Of a stretch of 19,815 bases of DNA, positions 1 to 7,646 are shown one piece after another (position 1 is the first letter of the stretch; the number at the start of each line of letters is the position of its first letter). Made by a program: the position numbers and the translations under genes. The notes under the pieces are model-generated. The model worked only from the letters and a program-made list of their open reading frames with translations, was not told the origin of the DNA and ran no database searches. The stretch spans positions 1 to 19,815 of the forward strand of contig CABRZA010000026.1 of assembly GCA_902475285.1 (NCBI GenBank), given 5' to 3'. The stretch comes from an uncultured Porphyromonadaceae bacterium (GTDB lineage Bacteria > Bacteroidota > Bacteroidia > Bacteroidales > Muribaculaceae).

Positions 1-3
1 AGG

Positions 4-67
4 CGCAGAGGGCACAGAGGAATAATTTTTCGGGAGGCTAAAAATTCTCGCACGGAGGGCACGGAGG
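4..67. repeat. G-rich direct repeat pair flanking a small inverted repeat
   Basis: Two related purine-rich copies lie at 4-20 (CGCAGAGGGCACAGAGG) and 49-67 (CGCACGGAGGGCACGGAGG). Each is itself an internal repeat of a roughly 9-nt CACRGAGGG-like unit. Between them is a 7-bp inverted repeat, AATTTTT at 24-30 and AAAAATT at 40-46, around the loop CGGGAGGCT. The repeats are seen directly. That they belong to a dispersed intergenic repeat family is inference. The element may continue left of the window. Confidence 0.5.
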
Positions 68-137
68 CGGCAAAAAGATGAGAGGGGGCAAACAATATGG
101 GAAGAGATGGGGGCGTTATAAAATAAAAAGTTTTAAT

Positions 138-650
138 ATGAGAGCTATCAAATTTGTTATGGTTGCCGCTGTGGCGGTTATGGGGGCTTGCAATCATCAC
201 AGCGAGCCGTCGGGAAACGTGAGTATGCGCATCATCACGGAATATATGCCTGCGACGGTGACGGTGGAGCGCGGCGATACGGATATGCTGGAGCGTTGCC
301 GCGAGTGGCTGGACCAGACGCCTGTGGTGAACTCGGCGTCGGAGCTGCCCGACGACCCTCTGGGCTTCCCGGAATACTATCAGAAGCTTGACTACGAGAA
401 CAATACTCTCCTGCTGGCCTATATGATGCACCGCTGGAAGATAGAGACTTACAGCAATATGTATGTGCGGAACTATACGGAGGACTACTATGACTGGTAT
501 ATCGGGCTGGGGAGCAGCGAATACGACATGGAGCTTACGGATAAGGTGAACTTCACGCGTTTCGCCATCCTTGTGCCGAAGATTCCGGAAGCGGGGAAGA
601 CGCGTGTGCTGTGGTCGCTGCGCGACCTGGCATGGGATTGGGATGAGTGA
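138..650 (+). CDS. Small lipoprotein of unknown function
   Basis: This encodes 170 residues. I chose the ATG at 138 over the in-frame ATG at 78 because it places a compact signal peptide at the N-terminus: MRAIKF, then a hydrophobic stretch, then the lipobox V-M-G-A-C with Cys18 as the predicted lipidation site. The 20 residues added by the upstream start are basic and unlike a signal peptide. The mature part is acidic and rich in Tyr, Trp and Asp, with many DYYDWY-like patches around residues 110-130 and a C-terminus ending WDWDE. I recognise no domain. It stands alone: the next gene converges on it and a shared terminator follows. It probably sits in the inner or outer membrane facing the periplasm, but no function can be assigned. 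Confidence 0.75.
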   Translation: MRAIKFVMVAAVAVMGACNHHSEPSGNVSMRIITEYMPATVTVERGDTDMLERCREWLDQTPVVNSASELPDDPLGFPEYYQKLDYENNTLLLAYMMHRWKIETYSNMYVRNYTEDYYDWYIGLGSSEYDMELTDKVNFTRFAILVPKIPEAGKTRVLWSLRDLAWDWDE

Positions 651-704
651 AAGGCGTGTGTGGGAGGGTGCACGTGTCGCTGAAGCTCCATGCTGAGACA
701 AAAT

Positions 705-740
705 AAAAACACGAGCGGGTATGGGGCCGCTCGTGTTTTT
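705..740. terminator. Bidirectional rho-independent terminator
   Basis: A perfect 14-bp stem (AAAAACACGAGCGG at 705-718, CCGCTCGTGTTTTT at 727-740) encloses an 8-nt loop. The stem has a GC-rich core and an A-tract/T-tract base, so each strand ends in a run of T. It lies between the convergent lipoprotein gene (+) and the end of the galactose operon (-) and should stop transcription from both sides. Confidence 0.9.
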
Positions 741-764
741 TATGGGGATGTGGAGGTGAGGGGG

Positions 765-1667
765 TCAGAAGAGCTTGGCGGGGTATTCGCCGGTGGTGTG
801 GAGTGCGGCGAACTTCTCGACTACGCCGGGACGGTCTTCGGCATATGTTACGCCGAACCAGCGGGAGTCGGTGTCGAGGACTTTGATTGTTGCCTCACCC
901 GCCTTGATGAGTGCGTCGGCGACGTCGGGGATAACCTGCTCGGACTTGGGCACGGCGATGCTGCGGTCGAGGAAGCGGCGGAACTCGCGGTCGGCGAAGT
1001 CAAAATAGTCGGGGGTGAAGCCCCACATGTTCATCGATACGGGGGTGCGGGGGTCGAGTGTCTGCGTTAGGCCGTTTTCGTCGGTGAACTGAATTTCATG
1101 GTCGGGGCCGTAGGCAATGGACTTGCGCTCGACGACGGAAGCGAGGAGGCCGTCGCGGTTCTCGCACACGCCACGGCTCACGGAGCCGTTCTCGGTCATG
1201 GTGTTGCCGACGCGGAAGCCGACCATTGCATAGTCGCCCTTACGGTCGCGGGGACGCATGAGCTCGCGTGCGAGCACTTCGTAGGAGTTGCGGCCGTAGA
1301 AATCGTCGGCGTTGATAACAGCGAAGGGTTCGTTGATGACGTCCTTGGCCATGAGAATGGCATGGGCCGGTCCCCAGGGTTTTACGCGTTCGTCGGGGCA
1401 GCGGTAGCCTTCGGGGAGTTTGTCGATAGACTGGAACACGACCTCAACGGGGATATGGCCCTCATATTTTGAGAGGATTCGGTCGCGGAAATCCTGTTCG
1501 AAGTCTTTGCGGATAACGAATACCACCTTTCCGAAGCCCGAACGGATGGCGTCGAAGATAGAATAATCCATGATTGTCTCGCCGTTTGGGCCGAGGGGGT
1601 CGAGCTGTTTGAGACCGCCGTATCGGCTGCCCATGCCGGCAGCAAGAACGAGTAATGTAGGTTTCAT
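765..1667 (-). CDS. Sugar-1-phosphate nucleotidyltransferase (NTP_transferase family)
   Basis: This 300-residue protein begins with the pyrophosphorylase signature LAAGMGSRYGGLK (residues 8-20), where the G-x-G-x-R...K pattern binds the NTP phosphates. KPWGPAHAIL (96-105) and NADDF (119-123, with metal-binding Asp121/Asp122) complete the Rossmann-like nucleotidyltransferase core. The family transfers NMP from NTP to a sugar 1-phosphate, giving an NDP-sugar and pyrophosphate. The start at 1667 puts the signature at the N-terminus; longer in-frame extensions run into galM and are spurious. It is the last gene of the galactose operon, 34 nt after galM. No galT is present here, so a role in making UDP-galactose or UDP-glucose is a reasonable inference. 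Substrate and base specificity cannot be read from the sequence. Confidence 0.85.
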   Translation of the reverse strand: MKPTLLVLAAGMGSRYGGLKQLDPLGPNGETIMDYSIFDAIRSGFGKVVFVIRKDFEQDFRDRILSKYEGHIPVEVVFQSIDKLPEGYRCPDERVKPWGPAHAILMAKDVINEPFAVINADDFYGRNSYEVLARELMRPRDRKGDYAMVGFRVGNTMTENGSVSRGVCENRDGLLASVVERKSIAYGPDHEIQFTDENGLTQTLDPRTPVSMNMWGFTPDYFDFADREFRRFLDRSIAVPKSEQVIPDVADALIKAGEATIKVLDTDSRWFGVTYAEDRPGVVEKFAALHTTGEYPAKLF

Positions 1668-1701
1668 GACAATTTTAAATATAAGGTGAAGATAAATCCG
1701 C

Positions 1702-2745
1702 TCAGAGAATCTTAAAGATGAAATCGATGCGGCGCAGGTATGTCTCTCCCGGACGGAGGACGGTGGAGGGGAAGGCCGGGGTGTTGGGCGAATTGGGGAA
1801 TCCCTGGCACTCGATGGCCACACCGTCGTAGTCGTCGTATGCACGGCCGGCTTTGTTTGCCGGGCAACCCGAGAGCCAGTTGCCGGTGTAGATTTGTACG
1901 CCGGGGTGGTCGGAGCGCACCTCGAGGACGCGGCCCGACGCTGCATGGCGGAGGGTTGCCACTGTGCGCACTTCGCCGGGCACATATCCGTCGACGGCCC
2001 AGCAGGCGTCGTAGCCCTTGCCAATTTTCAGGGCCGGGAAGTCGGCACCGATGTCGCGGCCTATTGCCTTGAATGAGCGGAAGTCCATGGGCGTGGCGTC
2101 GACGGGGTCGAGCTCGCCCGTTGGGATGAGGGTTTCGTCGGTGGGCAGATATCGCGCGGCGGCGAGCCAGAGCTCGTGGCCGAGGACGGTGCCGCTGTCG
2201 TGGCCAGCGAGGTTCCAGTAGGCGTGGTTGGTGAGGTTTACCACCGTGGGAGCGTCGGTCGTGGCTTTGAGAGTGAGGCGAAGCTCGTTGGCGTCGGTCC
2301 ACACGTATCGGGCCTCCACGGTGAGGTTGCCGGGGAAGCCGGCCTCGCCGTCGGCCGAGAGGTAGGAGAACACTGCGCTGTCGGCGCCATGCTCTTTGAG
2401 CGTCCAGTTGCGGTTGTGGAAGCCGTGGTCGCCGCCGTGGTTGCAGTTCGGGCCGTTGTTGACGGGGAGTGAGTAGACCTTGCCGTCGAGTGTGAATCGA
2501 CCCATGGCAATGCGGTTTGCGTAGCGTCCGGGGACCTTTCCGCATGCGGGGCCGTCGCCCATGTAGGCGGCGGGGTCGGCGTAGCCCAGGGTAACGTCGG
2601 CCAGACGGCCCTTGCTGTCGGGTACGTTGACCTCCACTATTCCGGCGCCGACGGTGGAGAGCACCACCGATGCGCCGGAAGCGTTGGTAAGAGTCAGGTG
2701 AGTAATCTCACCCGACTCCGAAGGAAATTTGCGCAGGACAGCCAT
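1702..2745 (-). CDS. galM: Aldose 1-epimerase (galactose mutarotase)
   Basis: GalM interconverts the beta and alpha anomers of galactose so that galactokinase can use the alpha form. The protein is 347 residues, the usual family length. Expected active-site residues are visible: Arg78 in YANRI, His103 in CNHGG, the catalytic acid His174 in VNLTNHAYWNL, Asp246 in GYDACW, and the catalytic base Glu312 in AIECQGFPNSPN. I see no signal peptide, so it is cytoplasmic. Its ATG overlaps the galE stop by one base (TGATG at 2743-2747), which fixes the start and implies translational coupling. A longer in-frame extension upstream lies inside galE and is rejected. Confidence 0.96.
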   Translation of the reverse strand: MAVLRKFPSESGEITHLTLTNASGASVVLSTVGAGIVEVNVPDSKGRLADVTLGYADPAAYMGDGPACGKVPGRYANRIAMGRFTLDGKVYSLPVNNGPNCNHGGDHGFHNRNWTLKEHGADSAVFSYLSADGEAGFPGNLTVEARYVWTDANELRLTLKATTDAPTVVNLTNHAYWNLAGHDSGTVLGHELWLAAARYLPTDETLIPTGELDPVDATPMDFRSFKAIGRDIGADFPALKIGKGYDACWAVDGYVPGEVRTVATLRHAASGRVLEVRSDHPGVQIYTGNWLSGCPANKAGRAYDDYDGVAIECQGFPNSPNTPAFPSTVLRPGETYLRRIDFIFKIL

Positions 2746-3773
2746 CAGATGTTGCGGACGTGTTTTTCCCAGGCCCATGCCGAACGGAGGGTATCGTCGA
2801 GCGAGCGCTCGGCCTTCCAACCCAGCACGTCGTTGGCCAGGGCGGTATCGGCCCATACGGCCGGGACGTCGCCCGAACGGCGACCCACAATCTTATATGG
2901 CAGCTTGATGCCGTTGACCTTCTCGAATGTTGTGACCAGCTCGAGGACCGATACCGGGCGCCCGGTGCCGACGTTGAAAATCTCGTAGTTCTCGGCCATC
3001 TTGCCGGATGTCATGCGGTCGACGGCTGCGACGTGGGCCTTGGCGAGGTCGACGACGTCGATGTAGTCGCGCAGGCAGGTTCCGTCGGGGGTGTTGTAGT
3101 CGTTACCGAACACGCTGAGTTCCTTGCGGATACCGGCAGCAGTCTGCGTGATGAACGGCACAAGGTTGTTGGGCACGCCGCGGGGGAGCTCGCCGATGAG
3201 TGCCGAGGGATGAGCGCCGATGGGGTTGAAGTAGCGGAGGGCTATGCCGTAGAGTCCCCGGTAGGCTCGGCAGCAGTCGTGGAGGATGTCCTCGGCAATC
3301 TGCTTGGTGTTGCCGTAGGGCGACGTGGCGGGCTGACGTGGCGTGCGCTCGGTGACGGGGAGAGTCTCGGCGTCGCCGTAGACCGTTGCCGATGAGGAGA
3401 AGAGGACGTTGGGACGGTTGAACTCCTTCATCATCTCGACGATGTTCATGAACGACACCAGGTTGTTCTGGTAGTATTTAAGGGGCTCGTCCATCGACTC
3501 GCCCACGGCCTTGTAGGCGGCGAAGTGGATTACGGAGTCGAATGGATATTTTTCGAACACGCGGCGGAGTGCGACCTTGTCGCATGTATCGACCACCTCG
3601 AACACCACGTCCTTGCCGGTGATGGCGCGCACGCCGTCGACGGCAGCTTTCTCGGAGTTGGTGAGGTTGTCGATGATTACCACGTCGTAGCCTGCGCCGA
3701 TAAGCTCGACGGCGGTGTGGGTGCCTATGTAGCCGGCACCGCCGGAGATAAGAACTGTTTTCTTAGATTCCAT
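2745..3773 (-). CDS. galE: UDP-glucose 4-epimerase
   Basis: This 342-residue extended short-chain dehydrogenase/reductase interconverts UDP-galactose and UDP-glucose using bound NAD. The NAD-binding GGAGYIG is at residues 11-17, the catalytic Ser128 is in SSSATVYG, and Tyr153/Lys157 form the YxxxK motif (YGNTK). At the sugar-gating position equivalent to E. coli Tyr299 and human Cys307 it has Val306 (PAVWAD). In the family a small residue there allows N-acetylated UDP-hexoses, so it may also convert UDP-GlcNAc and UDP-GalNAc; this is inference from alignment by eye. It lies 11 nt after galK and overlaps galM by 1 nt. Confidence 0.97.
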   Translation of the reverse strand: MESKKTVLISGGAGYIGTHTAVELIGAGYDVVIIDNLTNSEKAAVDGVRAITGKDVVFEVVDTCDKVALRRVFEKYPFDSVIHFAAYKAVGESMDEPLKYYQNNLVSFMNIVEMMKEFNRPNVLFSSSATVYGDAETLPVTERTPRQPATSPYGNTKQIAEDILHDCCRAYRGLYGIALRYFNPIGAHPSALIGELPRGVPNNLVPFITQTAAGIRKELSVFGNDYNTPDGTCLRDYIDVVDLAKAHVAAVDRMTSGKMAENYEIFNVGTGRPVSVLELVTTFEKVNGIKLPYKIVGRRSGDVPAVWADTALANDVLGWKAERSLDDTLRSAWAWEKHVRNI

Positions 3774-3784
3774 TTATAAATAAT

Positions 3785-4930
3785 TTAGTTTTCAGCGTCT
3801 TCCACCTTGTGGGCTCCGTCGCTGATTACCACGGGATATACTTTGGGCTCGTGGCCGTATTTTTCTTTGAAACGGGAGCAAGCCTCGGCCACGAAGCTGT
3901 CGCGGAGGTCTTTCTTCACCAGGTTTATGGTGCAGCCGCCGAAGCCGCCGCCCATTATGCGCGAGCCGGCGACGCCGCATTCGGCTGCGATGTCGTTGAG
4001 GAAGTCGAGCTCCTCGCAGCTCACCTCGTAGTCGTCGGAGAGGCCGCGGTGCGTCTCGTACATCTTTCGGCCTACGGTTTCGTAGTCGCCGGCATTGAGG
4101 GCGTCGCACACGGCGAGCACGCGGTCTTTTTCCTCGATTACGAACTTGGCTCGGAAGTAGTCTTCGGCGGAGATGTCGGTGCGTATCGATTTGAGCATTG
4201 GCATGGTGGCGTCGCGGAGTGTTTCGAGGCCGAGGCGCTTTGCCACGCGCTCGCATGATGCGCGGCGCTTGTTGTAGGGCGAGTCGGCGAGTTCGTGCTT
4301 CACGCGCGAGTCGATGAGGACGAGCTCATAGTCCTCGGGGTTGAAGGGGAAGTACTCGAATTCCATCGAGCGGCAGTCGAGGCGCATGAGCTTGCCCTTC
4401 TGGCCCATTACGGAGGCGAACTGGTCCATTATGCCGCAGTTCACGCCGCAGTAGTTGTGCTCGGTCGACTGGCCGATGCGCGCGAGCTCGAACTTGTCGA
4501 TGCTGTTGTCGTTGAAGAGGTCGTTGAGGGCATATGCGAAGCAGCTCTCCAAAGCCGCCGAGGAGCTGAGGCCGGCACCGAGGGGCACGTTGCCGGCAAA
4601 AACGGCATCGAAGCCCTCGACTGTTCCGCCGCGCTTGACGATTTCGCGGCATACGCCGAAGATATAACGTGCCCACGACTGTGCGGGGACGTCTTCCTCG
4701 TTGAGGCCGAACTCGGCGTAGTCGTCGATGTCGATGGAGAACACGCGCACCTTGTCGGTGTTGTTTGGGGCGATTGCCGCCATGATGACTTTGTCGATGG
4801 CACCGGGGAAGACGAAGCCTCCGTTGTAGTCGGTGTGTTCGCCGATGAGGTTGATGCGTCCGGCCGAAGCGTAGACTGCCGGTTTCTCGTTGAAGCGCGA
4901 AGAGAAGATTTCTTTGATTTGTTCTTTCAT
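3785..4930 (-). CDS. galK: Galactokinase
   Basis: GalK phosphorylates alpha-D-galactose at C1 with ATP. The 381-residue protein has all three GHMP-kinase motifs: the galactokinase signature GRINLIGEHTDYNGG at residues 24-38, the ATP loop PLGAGLSSSAA near 115-125, and the C-terminal glycine-rich motif SRIMGGGFGG near 323-332. The MDQF segment carrying the catalytic Asp is in NCGIMDQFAS. Length is typical and no signal peptide is present. It is the second gene of the operon, 59 nt after the beta-galactosidase stop. An Asn/Asp-rich spacing and GEHTDYNGG rather than a phosphomevalonate- or homoserine-type motif make the substrate call firm. Confidence 0.97.
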   Translation of the reverse strand: MKEQIKEIFSSRFNEKPAVYASAGRINLIGEHTDYNGGFVFPGAIDKVIMAAIAPNNTDKVRVFSIDIDDYAEFGLNEEDVPAQSWARYIFGVCREIVKRGGTVEGFDAVFAGNVPLGAGLSSSAALESCFAYALNDLFNDNSIDKFELARIGQSTEHNYCGVNCGIMDQFASVMGQKGKLMRLDCRSMEFEYFPFNPEDYELVLIDSRVKHELADSPYNKRRASCERVAKRLGLETLRDATMPMLKSIRTDISAEDYFRAKFVIEEKDRVLAVCDALNAGDYETVGRKMYETHRGLSDDYEVSCEELDFLNDIAAECGVAGSRIMGGGFGGCTINLVKKDLRDSFVAEACSRFKEKYGHEPKVYPVVISDGAHKVEDAEN

Positions 4931-4989
4931 GGCAATATTATTCTGACTGATTAATCGATGAGGGTTTATTTATAACTTTCTTAAAAGGC

Positions 4990-7359
4990 TCATTGCCGAT
5001 ATATACGGTAGTTGCGCACACCTCCGGGCACGCCGGCCTCCATGCGGGGGAGATACTGGAAGCCCGAGAGGTTGCGCGTGCCCGCGAGGTCGAGTACGAG
5101 ATAGTGGGGATAAGTGACACCCGGGACTGTCGACCAATATGTCGACTCCTGGAGGTCGAACATCTTGTCGGCCGAATGGTTGCCTCCGGCCACGTCCTCG
5201 CTGTCGGCGTAGTCCACGAGCCACGGTTCGCGCGACAGGCGGTTGCCGTCGGCGTCGACCACATAGAACTCGGCCATGGAGGCCACGTCCTTGCCGTCGA
5301 GGGCGTCGACAAATTCAAGACACACATAGCGTCCGCGCTGCGGAGCGTCGAGGCGCACTTCCTGCCACCCGTTGCCGGGGGCAAAGGTGCCGGCGACGGC
5401 AGGAGTAAGGCCGGTGAGGTCGAGCTCCTCGCCCTCCTCGCGGTGGAGCGGGCGCTTGTGGTGGAGCAGTTTGTCGAGCACGGGCTTGTCGCGGCCCATC
5501 GAGCGGGCCTCGCGCGGACCCATGATGTCGAACACCACGATTTCGTTGTCGCCCTCGCGGAGCCAGCAACCGGGCATGTAGAGCGTTTGCTGCGGGCCTA
5601 TCTCCCATATGCGGCCGAGAGCATGGCCGTTGACGTAGACAAGGCCCTTGCCCCAGCTCTCGAAGTCGAGGAAGGTGTCGGCAGGCTTCTTCACCTTGAA
5701 TGTGGCGCGGTATATGCCGCGCGGCAGGCGGCCGTCGGAGCCCCTGACAGCTTCGGCCAAAGGCTTAAACGCAGCGGAGTTGTAGTAGTCGGGCTTGTCG
5801 TCGATATTGTATACGGTCCAATCTTTGAGGTCGCACACGAAGTCGCGGCCGTCGCGGCACTCGGTGAGGGTCACTCGGTCGGTTATGCCTTTGAAGTCCT
5901 TTATGGCGCGGCCGAAGTTTATGCGGCCCATAGCCTCGACGAGAATGTCGAGCACGGCACCCTTGGCACATGCCGGAAGCACGAGCTCCTTCTCGCCGTT
6001 GCGGCGGTCGAGCTTGCCTATAAACTTACCGTCGACAAACACTTGGGCGTAGTCGTGCGGGTCGCTCACGGTGAGGAGAGCGCCGGCGGGAAGCGTAGGG
6101 AGAGTTGTGCGGTAGAGGATGGAGCCGAAGCCCTGGTCGTATTCCTCCATGGGACGTATGTCGCGGTCGGTCTTGGGGGCGGGGAGATTGGAGAAGAGCG
6201 GGGCGAACTCGGTGAATGTGAATGCGGGCAAAGCCATCGACTTTATCGCGGCGGGTACGCAGGGCAGCTTGGCGCCGCCGGTGTGGCGGGCGAGCATCTT
6301 GCGAAGCTGCCAGTATTTGGGCGTGGTCTGGCCCGACTCCGAGATGGGGGCGTCGTAGTCGTAGGAGGTGACGTCGGGGGCGAAGCCGGGCGAGTTGGCG
6401 CCGGCCCAATGTCCCCAGTTCGTGCCTCCGTGGGTCATGTAGAGGCTGAACGATATGCCCTTGGAGAGCATCTCGTCGATACCGGCCACCATGTCGGCGG
6501 CGGGGCGCGTCTCGTGGTTGGCGCCCCACTTGTCGAACCATCCGCTCCAAAATTCGGAACACATAAGGGGCGTCCGGGGGCGTACCTGGCGCAGGCGCTC
6601 GAACTGCCGGTCGATGTTGGCTCCGGTGCCGAAGTTCACGGTCCACACCAAGTCGTCGAGGCCGTTGTCGAGGAAGTTCGACGACCAGTCGCACTGGAAG
6701 AGCGTCACGTCGGAGCCGAAGTTGCGGCGCAACATGTCGCGGATGCTTCCCACATACTCCTTGTCGATGCCGTAGGAACCGTATTCGTTCTCCACCTGCA
6801 CCATGATTATCGGTCCGCCGTGGGCCACGGTGAGGTCGCCCACCTGCCCGGCCACTTTCTTTTGGAAGAGGTCGACACGCTCGAGGAAGAAGGGGTCGTT
6901 CTCGCGCAGGCGGATGTCTTTCTTTTTGAGCAACCACCACGGCAGGCCGCCCATCTCCCACTCGGCGCACACATAGGGGCCGGGGCGGAGGATGACCTTC
7001 ATGTCGTTGTCGCGGCAGAGCTCCACGAACTTGCGGAGGTCGTTCTGCCCCTCGAAGTCGAACACGCCGGGCTGCGGCTCGTGGGCGTTCCAGAACACGT
7101 AGAGGCACACCGTGTTCATGCCCAGGGCCTTGCAGAGCTTTATGCGGTTGTCCCAGTATGGCTCGGGGATGCGCGGATAGTGCAGCTCGGCGGCTTTCAC
7201 CACAAAGGGTTCGCCGTCGAGGAGGAAGGTTTTGTCGCCGGCCGTGAAGCTGTGCCCCGCAGCGAGTGCGGGAGTCGGGAGCACCAAAGCCATGACTGTG
7301 AAGAATATGGCTGCGAGAGCGGCTGCAAATAGGGGAACAGATTTCAGGACATTCTTCAT
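4990..7359 (-). CDS. Exported GH35 beta-galactosidase with C-terminal discoidin-like domain
   Basis: This 789-residue enzyme hydrolyses terminal beta-galactosides. Residues 1-34 form a signal peptide (hydrophobic run ending ALAA) without a lipobox, so it is probably periplasmic. The GH35 barrel shows LRPGPYVCAEWEMGGLPWWL (124-143), the acid/base Glu192 in VENEYGSYG, and the nucleophile Glu269 in SEFWSGWFDKWG. After the barrel come jelly-roll modules, then from about residue 660 a beta-rich domain ending YLVLDLAGTRNLSGFQYLPR that resembles an F5/8 type C (discoidin) carbohydrate-binding fold. It is the first gene of the galactose operon, so galactose released in the periplasm would feed galK, galE and galM. 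No transporter or SusC/SusD pair lies beside it. A TAAATTTG box lies 4 nt before the ATG. Confidence 0.95.
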   Translation of the reverse strand: MKNVLKSVPLFAAALAAIFFTVMALVLPTPALAAGHSFTAGDKTFLLDGEPFVVKAAELHYPRIPEPYWDNRIKLCKALGMNTVCLYVFWNAHEPQPGVFDFEGQNDLRKFVELCRDNDMKVILRPGPYVCAEWEMGGLPWWLLKKKDIRLRENDPFFLERVDLFQKKVAGQVGDLTVAHGGPIIMVQVENEYGSYGIDKEYVGSIRDMLRRNFGSDVTLFQCDWSSNFLDNGLDDLVWTVNFGTGANIDRQFERLRQVRPRTPLMCSEFWSGWFDKWGANHETRPAADMVAGIDEMLSKGISFSLYMTHGGTNWGHWAGANSPGFAPDVTSYDYDAPISESGQTTPKYWQLRKMLARHTGGAKLPCVPAAIKSMALPAFTFTEFAPLFSNLPAPKTDRDIRPMEEYDQGFGSILYRTTLPTLPAGALLTVSDPHDYAQVFVDGKFIGKLDRRNGEKELVLPACAKGAVLDILVEAMGRINFGRAIKDFKGITDRVTLTECRDGRDFVCDLKDWTVYNIDDKPDYYNSAAFKPLAEAVRGSDGRLPRGIYRATFKVKKPADTFLDFESWGKGLVYVNGHALGRIWEIGPQQTLYMPGCWLREGDNEIVVFDIMGPREARSMGRDKPVLDKLLHHKRPLHREEGEELDLTGLTPAVAGTFAPGNGWQEVRLDAPQRGRYVCLEFVDALDGKDVASMAEFYVVDADGNRLSREPWLVDYADSEDVAGGNHSADKMFDLQESTYWSTVPGVTYPHYLVLDLAGTRNLSGFQYLPRMEAGVPGGVRNYRIYRQ

Positions 7360-7363
7360 GGCG

Positions 7364-7371
7364 CAAATTTA
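7364..7371 (-). promoter_or_regulatory. Candidate -7 box of the galactose operon
   Basis: The minus strand reads TAAATTTG, a full match to the Bacteroidota -7 consensus TAnnTTTG, followed by CGCC and then the ATG at 7359. I find no TTTG-like -33 element 19-21 nt upstream. With the usual spacing, transcription would start at or next to the initiation codon, giving a leaderless or nearly leaderless mRNA. Confidence 0.45.
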
Positions 7372-7579
7372 ATCAATTTTTTCGGATGTTCATTATACAA
7401 CGCGTGTTATTCGCAGAATTTTATTGACATCCCGAAACAAGGCTCTCCGCCAGACCTTGCGCATTCCACATATGGTGCCATTTACACTGATTGTCGCAGA
7501 AGGCAGCAATCACCGAATTGAATTTACGCCGGGCAAGGAGCGCATATAATAGTTTTTTTGACAAATTCAAAGCAAAACG

Positions 7580-7610
7580 TTGCAGGATTGCAAATAATAT
7601 TGTAATTTTG
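7580..7610 (+). promoter_or_regulatory. Promoter of the S24 regulator-rnhB operon
   Basis: TTGC at 7580-7583 and TAATTTTG at 7603-7610 are 19 nt apart and match the Bacteroidota -33/-7 pattern. The -7 box ends 34 nt before the ATG at 7645. The left arm of a 13-bp inverted repeat overlaps the -7 box, and a small GCAA...TTGC inverted repeat (7572-7583) covers the -33 element. Confidence 0.6.
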
Positions 7611-7646
7611 TGTGACGGATTATCGTCTCATCTATTACAATATTAT
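7594..7646. promoter_or_regulatory. 13-bp inverted repeat, candidate operator
   Basis: ATAATATTGTAAT (7594-7606) and its perfect reverse complement ATTACAATATTAT (7634-7646) are separated by 27 bp. The left arm overlaps the -7 box and the right arm reaches into the start codon of the S24 regulator. The left arm lies upstream of the expected transcription start, so this is better read as a DNA site than as an mRNA hairpin. Binding by the regulator itself (autorepression) is inference. Confidence 0.5.

Noticed and set aside
4993..7332. A 779-codon open frame on the plus strand, antisense to the beta-galactosidase gene
   Set aside because: It mirrors the codon structure of a clear GH35 enzyme on the other strand, has no recognisable domain and is composed of low-complexity Val/Ala/Gly/Glu/His sequence. 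Long antisense frames are expected in GC-rich genes.
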